Translations under genes and position numbers: made by a program
The notes under the pieces: generated by a model
Database searches by the model: none
Seen by the model: the letters and a program-made list of their open reading frames with translations, nothing else
Told to the model about the DNA's origin: nothing
Assembly: GCF_024198235.1 (NCBI RefSeq)
Contig: NZ_JAKCFB010000018.1
Coordinates: 62,001-126,000, forward strand
Reading direction: 5' to 3'
Length of the DNA: 64,000 nt
Source: Myxococcus dinghuensis
GTDB taxonomy: Bacteria; Myxococcota; Myxococcia; Myxococcales; Myxococcaceae
In this document: positions 8,891 through 17,017 of the stretch, in pieces
Position numbering within the stretch: the stretch's first letter is position 1
Layout of the letters: every line of letters begins with the position of its first letter

Positions 8891-9062
8891 GGGCGCGGGA
8901 ACTATAGGAAAGGACCCCCGCATTCAACAGCCGCCTGAAGGGAGGACGAGCTTGCAAGCAGGCGGACTCCCCGGGCCCCTGTCCTGGCGGGCGGACCTTC
9001 CATCCAATACCTACCCTTCCCGGGGAGTGTCGGGAGGACGCGTGGACAGGAGGGAAGGGTAC

Positions 9063-10133
9063 ATGGAGTCGTCCGCACGAAGGGAAGAAGCGCCGCTGAC
9101 CCCACGGGAGATCTACAAGCGGCTGGACCGCTACGTCATCGGGCAGGACGCCGCCAAGCGCGCGGTGGCCATCGCCGCCCACAACCACCTCAAGCGGGTG
9201 CAGGCGCGAAAGCTCCGGCGCCACTCCCTCATCAAGAAGTCCAACATCCTGCTCATCGGCCCCACCGGGAGCGGGAAGACCCACATCGCCCGCAACCTGG
9301 CGGAAATCCTCCACGTCCCCTTCACCACCGTCGACGCCACCGAGTACACGGAGGCCGGCTACTACGGGAAGGACGTGGAGGTGATGGTGTCCGACCTGCT
9401 GCTCAAGGCGAACCACTCCGTCGAGGACACGCAGCGGGGCATCATCTTCGTGGACGAGGTGGACAAGATCGCCCGCCGCTCGCAGGGCGCCCGCAACGGC
9501 GCGGGCAGCCGCGACATCGGCGGGGAGGGCGTCCAGCAGGCCCTCCTCAAGCTCCTGGAGGGGCGGGAGGTCTACGTCCCCCTGAATGTCACACAGGCGT
9601 GGAACAAAAGTGACTTCGTCCAGGTGGACACCCGGGACATCCTCTTCATCTGCGCGGGGACCTTCAGCGACCTGCACGACTCCGGCGACGAGCCGGGGCG
9701 GCGGCTGGGCTTCGGCGCGGACGACGGGGCGAGGCACCCCCGCCGGCGCATCAGCACGAAGCAGCTGGTGGAGTTCGGGATGCTGGCGGAGTTCCTGGGG
9801 CGCCTGCCGGTGGTCGTCCAACTGGACCTGCTGGGCGAGACGGAGCTCATCCGCGTGCTGACGGAGCCGCCGGACGCCATCGTCCGTGAGTTCCGCGAGC
9901 TGCTGGCCATGGACGACATCGAGCTGGAGTTCGAGGACGCGGCGCTGCGCGAGGTGGTGCGCTACTCGGCGTCGCGCGGCCTGGGCGCGCGCGGCCTGCG
10001 CTCCATCCTGGAGCACGTCATGGCGGACATCATGTTCGAGGCGCCGGAGCGCCGGCGGCGCCAGGTGACGGTGGACGGGGAGCTGGTGCGCGGGCGGCTG
10101 GCGGGCCTGGACTCGGTCCAGCTCAGCGTGTGA
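9063..10133 (+). CDS. ClpX-like AAA+ ATPase lacking the N-terminal zinc-binding domain
   Basis: A 356-aa protein with Walker A GPTGSGKT (66-73), Walker B IIFVDEVDK (about 127-135), the GGEGVQQALLKLLEG signature shared with ClpX, and sensor/GARGLRS motifs near the C-terminus. The first residues (LTPREIYKRLDRYVIGQ) resemble HslU as much as ClpX. A LGFGA segment at about 215-219 sits where ClpX has its IGF loop for docking ClpP, so protease partnership is possible. ClpX normally has about 420 residues with a Cys4 zinc domain, absent here. The start is set by AGGAGG (9048-9053), 9 nt before ATG; the frame runs further upstream into the speA leader. Substrates are unknown. Confidence 0.88.
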   Translation: MESSARREEAPLTPREIYKRLDRYVIGQDAAKRAVAIAAHNHLKRVQARKLRRHSLIKKSNILLIGPTGSGKTHIARNLAEILHVPFTTVDATEYTEAGYYGKDVEVMVSDLLLKANHSVEDTQRGIIFVDEVDKIARRSQGARNGAGSRDIGGEGVQQALLKLLEGREVYVPLNVTQAWNKSDFVQVDTRDILFICAGTFSDLHDSGDEPGRRLGFGADDGARHPRRRISTKQLVEFGMLAEFLGRLPVVVQLDLLGETELIRVLTEPPDAIVREFRELLAMDDIELEFEDAALREVVRYSASRGLGARGLRSILEHVMADIMFEAPERRRRQVTVDGELVRGRLAGLDSVQLSV

Positions 10134-10890
10134 CGTCGTCCACGTCCTCGGAGGCCCGGGCGGCGGCGCCCAGGCGGGCGGCCACGTCCGGGTCCTGGAT
10201 GAGCTGGAGCACCAGGTCGTTGCGCAGGAGCGCCGCGGTGTCCCCGCGCAGCATGGCCTGCTTCACCTTGTCGTCCTGGAGCAGGCGCAGGAAGCGCGGG
10301 TCCTTGCGCAGCGCCTTGTAGGCCGGGTCGTCCTTGAGGTGCGAGGCGCGCTTGGGGTCCCCGGACGCCTTCGCCACCGCCACCATGTCCTCCATGGGGG
10401 CGAACTGGGTCATCTCGAAGAGGTTGTAGCGGTGGGCCGCCTTCGCCGCGAGCGAGTCCTGGGGGGACACGTCGATGCGGCGCCCCGCGACGACGACGTG
10501 CTGCTCGAAGAAGGCGAGCGCGCTGAGCACCACCCACGCGATGGCCGCCATCTTCCCCGCGCCCAGCACGAAGCCCAGGAGGCGGTCGACGCTCCGGTCC
10601 TCGTTGGCCTGCCCCGTGGCCAGGAAGCGCTGCAGCAGCGCCCCCAGCGCGTAGCGCACGGACAGCCACACGACGAGGAAGACGAGGAAGGTGCCCAGCA
10701 CCGTGCCCAGCAGCAGCGGACCGTCCAGCGCGGCCGCGAGCCGGGGCGCGGCGAGGGGACCCAGCCGGTGCGAGGCGAAGTACCCCAGGCCCAGGCCCAC
10801 CCAGTTGGCCACCTGCCGGGAGGCGCCGGTGAAGGCGCCGATGAGGCCGAAGAACAGCACCAGGCCCAGGATGATGAGGTCGATGACCAT
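10123..10890 (-). CDS. CvpA-family membrane protein
   Basis: A 255-aa protein. The first 130 residues carry four hydrophobic segments in the CvpA pattern (MVIDLIILGLVLFFGLIGAF opening, then VGLGLGYFAS, LLLGTVLGTFLVFLVVWLSV and LLGFVLGAGKMAAIAWVVLS). The remaining 120 residues are soluble, helical and charged, longer than in E. coli CvpA. The role of CvpA proteins is poorly defined (colicin V production, envelope stress). It is the third gene of a probable Hsp70 - J-protein - cvpA transcription unit, 28 bp after the J-protein, and its 3' end overlaps the end of the convergent ClpX-like gene by 11 bp. Confidence 0.85.
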   Translation of the reverse strand: MVIDLIILGLVLFFGLIGAFTGASRQVANWVGLGLGYFASHRLGPLAAPRLAAALDGPLLLGTVLGTFLVFLVVWLSVRYALGALLQRFLATGQANEDRSVDRLLGFVLGAGKMAAIAWVVLSALAFFEQHVVVAGRRIDVSPQDSLAAKAAHRYNLFEMTQFAPMEDMVAVAKASGDPKRASHLKDDPAYKALRKDPRFLRLLQDDKVKQAMLRGDTAALLRNDLVLQLIQDPDVAARLGAAARASEDVDDVTR

Positions 10891-10918
10891 GAAGCCCCGA
10901 GGGCGCTCCCGTGGAACG

Positions 10919-12943
10919 TCAGCGGATCTTGAAGGAGTCGCCCTTGGCCTTGGACTCTTCCTGCAGGCGCTTCTGTGCCTCCGTCAGGCCCTCCTTGTAG
11001 CGCGCGTTGGCGGGCTCGTAGGTGAGGGCCATCTTGAGGTTGCGCTCGGCGGCGGCCCAGTTGCCTCCGTCGATGTCCTTCTGGGCCTGCTGGTAGAACT
11101 GGCGCCCCTTGGGGTGGGTGCCGATCTGCTCCTCCTGCTCCTTCTTCACGGCGGCCTTCGACTCCGCCTCGGAGGCCTCGGTGAAGCGCAGCTTCTGGGC
11201 CCGCTCCGGCCCCGTCACGTCCACGATGTACTTCTTGCGCTTCGTGTCGTCGCGCAGGACGTAGTACGCCTCGGTGACGCGCTTGTAGAGCTCGTTCACC
11301 AGCTCCTTGAGCTCCTTGGACTCCAGTTGGAAGAAGCGGTCCGGGTGGTACGTGCGGCTCTCCCGGTAGAAGGCCTTCTTGATGTCCGCGGGGCTCGCCG
11401 ACCTCTCCAGCACCAGCACCTCGAAGTAGTCGAGCTGGTCGAGCTTCGCGCAACGCGATTGCAGGTCGGCGAGCTGGTTCGCGTCCAGGCCCGCGCCCTT
11501 CGCGCCCGGGGGTGGAGGCGGCGGGGACAGCGCGCCAGGCGGCGGAGGCGGCGGCACCACGGGCGCCACGGAGGGGACGGCCGGGGCGATGGGGGGCACG
11601 ACCGGGGCCATCGCCGGGACCTTGGGCGCGGCCACGGGGGCGACGCCTGGGACGGCGGGCGCGAGCGCCGGCAGTGACATGGTGGGCCGGGCGCCCGGCC
11701 GGGGCTGCGCGGCGGAGGGAGGCGGCGGAGGCGGAGCCACCTGTCCCACGGCGAGCGTGGGGGGAGGCCGGGTCCCCGCTGCTGGCGTCCGACCCGCGGC
11801 GGGCGGCGCGCCCGTGGCGGGCGCGATGCTGGGGACGGCCGGCGCGATGCTCGGGACCGTGGGGACCGGCGCGGTGGTGCGCGGGGGGACCTCCGGGGCG
11901 GTGCGGTGCGGCACGGGGGCGGGAGTGGTCGGCGCGACGCGCGGCGGCGTGGGCACGGACACGCCCTGGGGCCGCGTGGTGGCGTTCGGCGCCACGGGAG
12001 GTGTTCCCGGACGCGCGGCGACCGGTGCGACGGCGGGCACGGTGCCGGAGGGCCGGAGCGCCGCCGCGGGAGGCGGCGGAGGCTGGGCGCCACCTGGCAC
12101 CTGGGGAGCGCCCGCGGGCACGCCGCGAGGCGTCCCAGGGGGCTGAGGCGGCTGGGCCGTGCCCGTCACCTGAGGGAGCCCGGCGGGGGGGCCACGCGGC
12201 GTGCCAGGGGGAGGCTGGGCGGCGCTCGTCACCTGCGGGAGCCCGGCGGGGGGGCCGCGCGGGGCGGCTGGAGGCGGCGGCTGGGCGGCGCTCGTCACCT
12301 GCGGGAGCCCGGCGGGCGTGACTGGGAGAGGCTGAGCCGTGCTCGGTACCTGGGGAAGCCCGGCGGGCGTGCCGCGCGGAGCGCCTGGAGGCGGCGGTGG
12401 CTGGGCCGCGCCGGTCATCTGCGGGAGCCCCGCGGGTGTGCCGCGAGGCGGAGGCGGCTGGGCCGCGCTGGTCACCTGGGGGAGCCCCGTGGGCGCGCCG
12501 GGCTGGGGCCGAGGCGGTGTCGTGCCCGCGGCCGTGCTTCCGGGCACCCCAGAGGCTTGGGGCGGCGCGGGAGGGCGCGCTCCTGGCGCCACCGGGGCGG
12601 GCGTGGGGCGCGTGCCGGGGGCGGTGATGGTGGGCATCGCCGACACGGTGGGCCGCGAGCCCGCGGGCTGCTGGGGCGCGGCCGGAGCCGCCGTGACGGC
12701 GGGCATGACCGGCACGGTGGGGCGGGGCGGGGCGGCCGAGGCCGGAGCCGCGACTCCAGGCGAGCGCGAGCCTGCCGGCGGCTGCGCGGTGCCCGGCGCC
12801 TTCGGGGCGGGCGCGGGGACGGCGGGCAGCGGCCCGGGCGTCTTCGCGGTCATCCGGGGAATGGCCGGTCGAGCGGGCGCGGCGGGCGGCCCTGGCGGTG
12901 CTCCCGGCGGCTTGCCGGAGCTGGGGTCGGAAGGCTCGGACAT
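10919..12943 (-). CDS. Proline-rich J-domain protein
   Basis: A 674-aa protein in which about 500 residues of Pro/Ala/Gly/Thr low-complexity sequence precede a C-terminal J-like domain (about 502-574) with an intact HPD triad (His533-Asp535, in YHPDRFF). A helical TPR-like tail follows (FYQQAQKDIDGGNWAAAERN). J domains normally sit at the N-terminus; here the disordered part may act as a spacer or surface tether. Just 9 bp separate it from the upstream Hsp70 gene, so the two are almost certainly a chaperone pair: the HPD would stimulate that Hsp70. There is no signal peptide. The disordered region contains tandem repeats listed separately. Confidence 0.9.
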   Translation of the reverse strand: MSEPSDPSSGKPPGAPPGPPAAPARPAIPRMTAKTPGPLPAVPAPAPKAPGTAQPPAGSRSPGVAAPASAAPPRPTVPVMPAVTAAPAAPQQPAGSRPTVSAMPTITAPGTRPTPAPVAPGARPPAPPQASGVPGSTAAGTTPPRPQPGAPTGLPQVTSAAQPPPPRGTPAGLPQMTGAAQPPPPPGAPRGTPAGLPQVPSTAQPLPVTPAGLPQVTSAAQPPPPAAPRGPPAGLPQVTSAAQPPPGTPRGPPAGLPQVTGTAQPPQPPGTPRGVPAGAPQVPGGAQPPPPPAAALRPSGTVPAVAPVAARPGTPPVAPNATTRPQGVSVPTPPRVAPTTPAPVPHRTAPEVPPRTTAPVPTVPSIAPAVPSIAPATGAPPAAGRTPAAGTRPPPTLAVGQVAPPPPPPSAAQPRPGARPTMSLPALAPAVPGVAPVAAPKVPAMAPVVPPIAPAVPSVAPVVPPPPPPGALSPPPPPPGAKGAGLDANQLADLQSRCAKLDQLDYFEVLVLERSASPADIKKAFYRESRTYHPDRFFQLESKELKELVNELYKRVTEAYYVLRDDTKRKKYIVDVTGPERAQKLRFTEASEAESKAAVKKEQEEQIGTHPKGRQFYQQAQKDIDGGNWAAAERNLKMALTYEPANARYKEGLTEAQKRLQEESKAKGDSFKIR
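12073..12493 (-). repeat. Tandem proline-rich repeats in the J-domain protein
   Basis: About seven degenerate copies of a 15-22-residue unit of the form AGLPQVTSAAQPPPP-(1-8 residues)-P occupy residues 151-290 of the J-domain protein. The DNA copies are similar but of different length, consistent with slippage or unequal crossing-over and likely strain-to-strain length variation. Confidence 0.8.
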
Positions 12944-12952
12944 CGCGGTTGC

Positions 12953-14560
12953 TTACTGGGCCACGGCGGGCAGGTCGTTGTGGTTGTGTCCGGCCAGACG
13001 GGTGCTCCGGTTCGCCTGGATGGACTTCTGGATGTCGGCCTCGGTCATGCCGGACGACAGGGTGATGGTGGTGGACGTCTTCTGTCCTGTCTCCGTGTCG
13101 CACGCCGACACGTTCACCAATCCGTCCGTGTTGATCTCGAAGGTGACCTCGATCTTCACCTCGCCGCGATAGCCGATGCGGAAGCCCGCGAACTCGAACT
13201 CGCCCAGCATCTCGCACTCGTCCGCGCGGTTGGATTCGCCCTGATACACGCGGATCTTCACCTTCTCCTGGCCGTCACGGCTGGTGGTGAAGGCCTTCGA
13301 GCGGTCGATGGGGACCGGCGTGTTCTTGTCGATGATCTTCTCGGTGTAGCCGCCCACCGTGCCGATGCGCAGCGTCAGCGGCGTGACGTCCACCAGGAAC
13401 GTCTCCGTCTTGCTGTCGAGCAGCGCGTGCGACTGGAGCGCGGCGCCCATGGCCACGACCTGGTCGGGGTTGATGCCCTCCAGCGGCGCCTTCTGGAAGT
13501 AGTGCTTCACGGAGTTGCGGATGATGGGCAGCCGCGTGGGACCGCCCACCAGGATGACCGCGTCGATGTCCGCCGCCGTCAGGCGCGCGCTCTGCAGCGC
13601 CTCGTCGCAGACCTTGAACGTGCGCTGCACCAGGTCCATCACCATCCGGTTGAACTGGTCCTGGTTGAGCGAGTGGCGCAGGTCCATCACGTTGCCCTGC
13701 GCGTCCTGGCAGATGCCCTGGCAGAGGATGTCCGCGGAGCCCGTCTGGCCCACGTCGATCTTCGCCTTCTCCGCCGCCTCCTTCAGCATCTGGAGGCAAT
13801 ACTTGTTCTGGCGCAGGTCCAGCCGCGTCTTGGCGAGGAAGTCATCCGCCAGCCACGTCATGATGCGGTCGTCGAAGTCGTCGCCGCCCAGGTACGTGTC
13901 GCCCGCCGTCGCGAGCACCTCGAAGACGTCCTTGCCGATCTCCAGGATGGACACGTCGAACGTGCCGCCGCCCAGGTCGTAGACCACCACGCGCTGGTTG
14001 ACGTCCCGGCCGAAGCCGTACGCCAGCGCCGCCGCCGTCGGCTCGTTGAGGATGCGCAGCACCTCCAGCCCGGCGATACGGCCCGCGTCCTTGGTGGCCT
14101 GGCGCTGGTTGTCGTTGAAGTACGCCGGGACGGTGACGACCGCCTTGGTGACCTCGCGGCCCAGGTACGTCTCCGCGACCGCCTTCATCTCCTTGAGCAC
14201 CAGCGCGGAGATCTCCGGCAGCGAGTACGCGCGCTCCCGCACGCCGATGCGCACCGAGTTGTTCTCGCCCTCGACGATCCGGTACGGCATCACCGCCTGC
14301 GCCTTCTTCACCTCGTCGGAGAAGTAGTAGCGCCCGATGAGCCGCTTGGCGGAGTACACCGTCGTCTCGGGGCTGGTGATGATGTTCTTCTTCGCCGCGT
14401 TGCCCACCAGCACGGAACCGTCCTCGAGGAAGGACACGCAGGAGGCATGCGTCGTCTCACCCCACTCGTTGGGGATGACGATGGGCTGGCCGTCCTGGAC
14501 CACCGACACGCACGAATACGACGTGCCGAGGTCGATGCCGATTGCGATGTCGTCCGACAT
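12953..14560 (-). CDS. Hsp70 (DnaK-family) chaperone, short form
   Basis: A 535-aa protein with the full actin-like ATPase (GIDLGTSYSCVSVV start, AVVTVPAYFNDNQRQATKDA, ILNEPTAAALAYG, VVVYDLGGGTFDVSI, ILVGGPTRLPIIR) and a substrate-binding beta domain (DVTPLTLRIGTVGG onwards). It stops about 100 residues short of DnaK: the helical lid and the EEVD-like tail are missing, with only a short helix after the beta domain. Myxobacteria have several such specialised Hsp70s, some affecting social motility; which one this is cannot be decided. A GGAG lies upstream of the ATG. It heads the J-protein/cvpA unit. Confidence 0.93.
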   Translation of the reverse strand: MSDDIAIGIDLGTSYSCVSVVQDGQPIVIPNEWGETTHASCVSFLEDGSVLVGNAAKKNIITSPETTVYSAKRLIGRYYFSDEVKKAQAVMPYRIVEGENNSVRIGVRERAYSLPEISALVLKEMKAVAETYLGREVTKAVVTVPAYFNDNQRQATKDAGRIAGLEVLRILNEPTAAALAYGFGRDVNQRVVVYDLGGGTFDVSILEIGKDVFEVLATAGDTYLGGDDFDDRIMTWLADDFLAKTRLDLRQNKYCLQMLKEAAEKAKIDVGQTGSADILCQGICQDAQGNVMDLRHSLNQDQFNRMVMDLVQRTFKVCDEALQSARLTAADIDAVILVGGPTRLPIIRNSVKHYFQKAPLEGINPDQVVAMGAALQSHALLDSKTETFLVDVTPLTLRIGTVGGYTEKIIDKNTPVPIDRSKAFTTSRDGQEKVKIRVYQGESNRADECEMLGEFEFAGFRIGYRGEVKIEVTFEINTDGLVNVSACDTETGQKTSTTITLSSGMTEADIQKSIQANRSTRLAGHNHNDLPAVAQ

Positions 14561-14649
14561 TCCGTCTCCGGTGAGGGCCTCTGGTTCCGAGGCCGTCGAT
14601 GAAGCGCCCGGAGGTTAGGAGCCTCCGGCGAAGGTGTCAATGTTCCGTC

Positions 14650-14655
14650 ATTGTA
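14650..14655 (-). promoter_or_regulatory. Candidate -10 element for the Hsp70 operon
   Basis: On the minus strand TACAAT lies about 90 nt upstream of the Hsp70 start inside an unusually AT-rich patch (14638-14682). The corresponding -35 is not convincing, although TTGAAA occurs 11 nt upstream of the hexamer. Confidence 0.3.
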
Positions 14656-14709
14656 AATCCCAGCCATTTCAAGCACTTAGCGAGGAGGCGGGAGAACGGG
14701 CCGCCCGGC

Positions 14710-14738
14710 TTGAGGGGGGGAGGGGCCGTCATTATCTC
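14710..14738 (+). promoter_or_regulatory. Candidate sigma-70-type promoter for the glutamine amidotransferase-like gene
   Basis: TTGAGG (14710-14715), a 17-nt spacer, and TATCTC (14733-14738) precede the ATG at 14765, with AGGAAGGGAG as ribosome binding site in between. Confidence 0.4.
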
Positions 14739-14764
14739 AAGGGCAGGAAGGGAGCTGTCGCCTC

Positions 14765-15601
14765 ATGTCCGTCGTCCTCGCCGCGCTGACGTCCGACCCG
14801 AACCTGCTGGGGTGTGAGCTGCACCGGCTCGCCGGGCAGGTGCTCGTCCAGTCGGACCCCCGCTCCAACGCCGCGGGTGTGGGCGTCTATGCGCAGGAGG
14901 AGGTGCTGCTGCGCCGGTTCGCCAGCGGGGATGGGGAGCTGTCCGTGGACTCGCTCGCGCCCTCCCTCGAGTCGGAGGCGCTGGTGTTCCACGCCGGCCG
15001 GCTGCCGGTGGGGCTGTCGTTGGAGGAGAACACCCAGCCGTTCCGCGCCCGCCATTGGTTGTTCGCGCACCAGGGGGAGGTGAGCGGCTTCGAGCAGCTC
15101 CGCGCGCCGCTGCTCGCCTCGCTCCCGGAGCACCTGCAGCGCATGGTCCGGGGCGCCACCGACAGCGAGGTGCTCTTCGCGTGCTTCCTCGCGCGGCTGC
15201 GCGACCTGGGGCGCACGGATGATCCCCGGCTGGAGCCGGAGGTCGCCGGACGCCTGCTCATGGACACGGCCCGCGACGTGGCGAGGCGCGCGGCCGCCGC
15301 GGGCATCGCGCTGGCCCCCACGCTCAACCTGGTGGCCACCAACGGCGCGTTGCTCGTCGCGTGCCGGTCCGGCGAGGCACCCCTGTTCTACACGCGCCTG
15401 GAGGGCTGCGCCGAGTGCGAGCCGTGCGGCGTGACGTCCCGCACCCCGGAGACCTGGCCCGCCGTGGGCGCGCACCGCCGTCGTCGCACCGTGGTCGTCG
15501 CCAGCCACCTGAAGCGCGCCGCGGGCTGGGTGGAGCTGCCCCGGGGCACCGCGCTGGCGGTGGGGGCCGACTTGCAACTGCACCATCTCCACGGCGTCTG
15601 A
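14765..15601 (+). CDS. Class II glutamine amidotransferase-fold protein with Ser at the nucleophile position
   Basis: A 278-aa protein that follows the Ntn-hydrolase GATase II pattern of the YafJ/EgtC group: AAGVGVYAQEEVLL corresponds to the usual GWGIAYY strand, NTQPFRARHWLFAHQGEV to the NTHPF...WLFAHNG motif, and TDSEVLFACFL to the SDSE helix. In active members the mature N-terminus is Cys2 (MCRxL). Here the protein begins MSVVL, so the nucleophile would be Ser2; the first Cys is residue 17. It may be a non-catalytic relative or use serine. Its partners are unknown. It is divergent from the Hsp70 operon and precedes the partner-switch genes on the same strand. Confidence 0.75.
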   Translation: MSVVLAALTSDPNLLGCELHRLAGQVLVQSDPRSNAAGVGVYAQEEVLLRRFASGDGELSVDSLAPSLESEALVFHAGRLPVGLSLEENTQPFRARHWLFAHQGEVSGFEQLRAPLLASLPEHLQRMVRGATDSEVLFACFLARLRDLGRTDDPRLEPEVAGRLLMDTARDVARRAAAAGIALAPTLNLVATNGALLVACRSGEAPLFYTRLEGCAECEPCGVTSRTPETWPAVGAHRRRRTVVVASHLKRAAGWVELPRGTALAVGADLQLHHLHGV

Positions 15602-15679
15602 GCCGCGTCTCACGCCTGCACGTCCGCCCTCGGGCGGAGGCTCCCGCAGGTGTCTGGTGAAACCCTCGGTTCGATACAC

Positions 15680-15738
15680 CGCCGTGATACACGGCGACAA
15701 TCCCCGGGTTTCAGGATGCGAGACATCGACAACCCGGG
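15680..15738. promoter_or_regulatory. Two inverted repeats ahead of the partner-switch operon
   Basis: CGCCGTG-ATA-CACGGCG (15680-15696) forms a 7-bp stem with a 3-nt loop; CCCGGGTT (15703-15710) and AACCCGGG (15731-15738) form a second inverted repeat. They lie 80-140 nt after the amidotransferase-like gene, in a stretch of lower GC content. Terminator for the upstream gene or operator for the downstream one are both possible. Confidence 0.4.
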
Positions 15739-15755
15739 AAATCAAAGAACCAGAG

Positions 15756-16331
15756 ATGATACTTCCTGGAAAGGGAAGCGTAATCTCTGGGTGTGTCGTG
15801 AACCGCTTTACAAGTCCCGAGCACTTGTTGCCTCATGTCGCAGTCTTTCCAAGCGTGTCCTTGGGACTGCCTTTGCCTTTGCCGTTGCCCGCTTCCGTAT
15901 CCGTCGAGACCCGGCTGTCCATCGAGGTCCGCCACCCCGTGGACTCCGTGGTCGCCGCGTCGCTGGCCCGTCGTTACGCGCGGGACGCGGGATTGTCCGC
16001 GGCCTCCAGCGCGGAGGTCGCGCTGGTCGTGAGTGAACTCGCCACCAACCTCATCCGTCACACCCCCAAGGGCGGCACGCTCGAGGTGTGGCGCGAGGAC
16101 GCGTGGCTGATGATCCGCTCGAGGGATCGCGGCCCGGGGATGGCTTCTCCGGAGCGCCTGTTCGCCGGCCGCGAGGGGCGCCCGGGGCCGTTGCCCGGCG
16201 AGAGCCTGGGGGAGGGCGGCGCGGCGGTGCGGCGGTTGACGGATGACGTCCACGTCTCCAATCGCGAGGGGGGCGGGCTGGAGGTGGTGGCCCGCAAGCG
16301 CATGACGTTCGAGTCGAGGAGGTCCGGGTGA
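15756..16331 (+). CDS. ATPase-fold (GHKL) serine kinase, RsbT/RsbW-like
   Basis: The conserved part (about residue 50 on) matches anti-sigma-factor-type kinases: EVALVVSELATNLIRH is the N-box, RDRGPGM the G1 box and GEGGAAVRRLTDDV the G2 box. These proteins phosphorylate a serine on an STAS-domain antagonist. The start is uncertain: the frame is open to 15657, but inverted repeats and a drop in GC in that stretch argue for the ATG at 15756 (191 aa) or a GTG at 15798. The stop overlaps the start of the next kinase (GTGA), the first of a chain of overlaps joining four genes, so this is one translationally coupled operon. Confidence 0.85.
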   Translation: MILPGKGSVISGCVVNRFTSPEHLLPHVAVFPSVSLGLPLPLPLPASVSVETRLSIEVRHPVDSVVAASLARRYARDAGLSAASSAEVALVVSELATNLIRHTPKGGTLEVWREDAWLMIRSRDRGPGMASPERLFAGREGRPGPLPGESLGEGGAAVRRLTDDVHVSNREGGGLEVVARKRMTFESRRSG

Positions 16332-17017
16332 GTCGGGGCGTGTCGAGTGCGCAGCTCTTGGGGGTGTTGCAGCAGTTCATGTCGGAGACGGCCGCGCGGC
16401 TGGTGCTCCGTGGGACGCTGGAGTCGCTCCGGCTGTCGGCGGAGTCGCTGAGCACGCTGGACCTCCCGCGGGTCCTCGAGGCGCTGGAGCCCGCGTCCCG
16501 GCACTTCGTCGAGCCCCTGCGGCGCCCGGAGCTGGCCTCCAAGCTGAAGACGCTCCTCCAGGCGCCTTCCTCGCTGCTGTCGGCGACGCCCACGCGCGAG
16601 TCCATGCCGGCCGTCACCGGCGCGGAGCTGCGCCCCACCACGTACCTGGTCCGCACGGAGGCGGACGCCAGCTACGCGCGGCTCGCGGCCCGCTCCATGT
16701 GCGAGGCGCTGGGGGGCCGCGGCTTCGAGTGCCAGAAGGTCGCCACGGCGGTGAGCGAGCTGGCGCGCAACCAGGTCTCCTACGCGGGGGGCGGGACCAT
16801 CCAACTCATCCCCCAGCAGACGCCGCGCAAGCTCCTGCGGGTGCGCGCCGAGGACCAGGGGCGGGGCATCCCCGAACTGGAGCGCGTGCTGTCCGGCACC
16901 TACCGCAGCAAGACGGGCATGGGCCTGGGGCTGCTGGGCGTCAAGCGGCTGGCGGACAAGTTCGAGGTGAACACCGGCCCCACCGGCACGCAGGTGGAGT
17001 TCGAGGTGTGGCTGTGA
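16328..17017 (+). CDS. RsbT-like serine kinase with an N-terminal extension
   Basis: A 229-aa protein. Residues 100-229 are a compact GHKL kinase of the RsbT type (ATAVSELARNQVSYAGGG N-box, EDQGRGIPELE G1, MGLGLLGVKRLADKFE G2). The first 100 residues are helical and of unknown fold, perhaps a docking module (begins SSAQLLGVLQQFMSETA). By analogy with stressosome modules it would phosphorylate the RsbS-like STAS protein encoded two genes downstream. Its GTG start overlaps the previous gene's stop by 4 nt, and its stop overlaps the next gene's start. Confidence 0.88.
   Translation: MSRGVSSAQLLGVLQQFMSETAARLVLRGTLESLRLSAESLSTLDLPRVLEALEPASRHFVEPLRRPELASKLKTLLQAPSSLLSATPTRESMPAVTGAELRPTTYLVRTEADASYARLAARSMCEALGGRGFECQKVATAVSELARNQVSYAGGGTIQLIPQQTPRKLLRVRAEDQGRGIPELERVLSGTYRSKTGMGLGLLGVKRLADKFEVNTGPTGTQVEFEVWL

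Noticed and set aside
8826..9062. N-terminal extension of the ClpX-like protein
   Set aside because: The frame is open but overlaps the speA start, encodes low-complexity sequence, and a strong ribosome binding site sits just before the ATG at 9063.
9063..10133. ClpX-like ATPase as the missing T6SS ClpV
   Set aside because: It has a single AAA+ module with ClpX/HslU signatures, is 356 aa rather than about 880, and lies over 20 kb from the T6SS operon.
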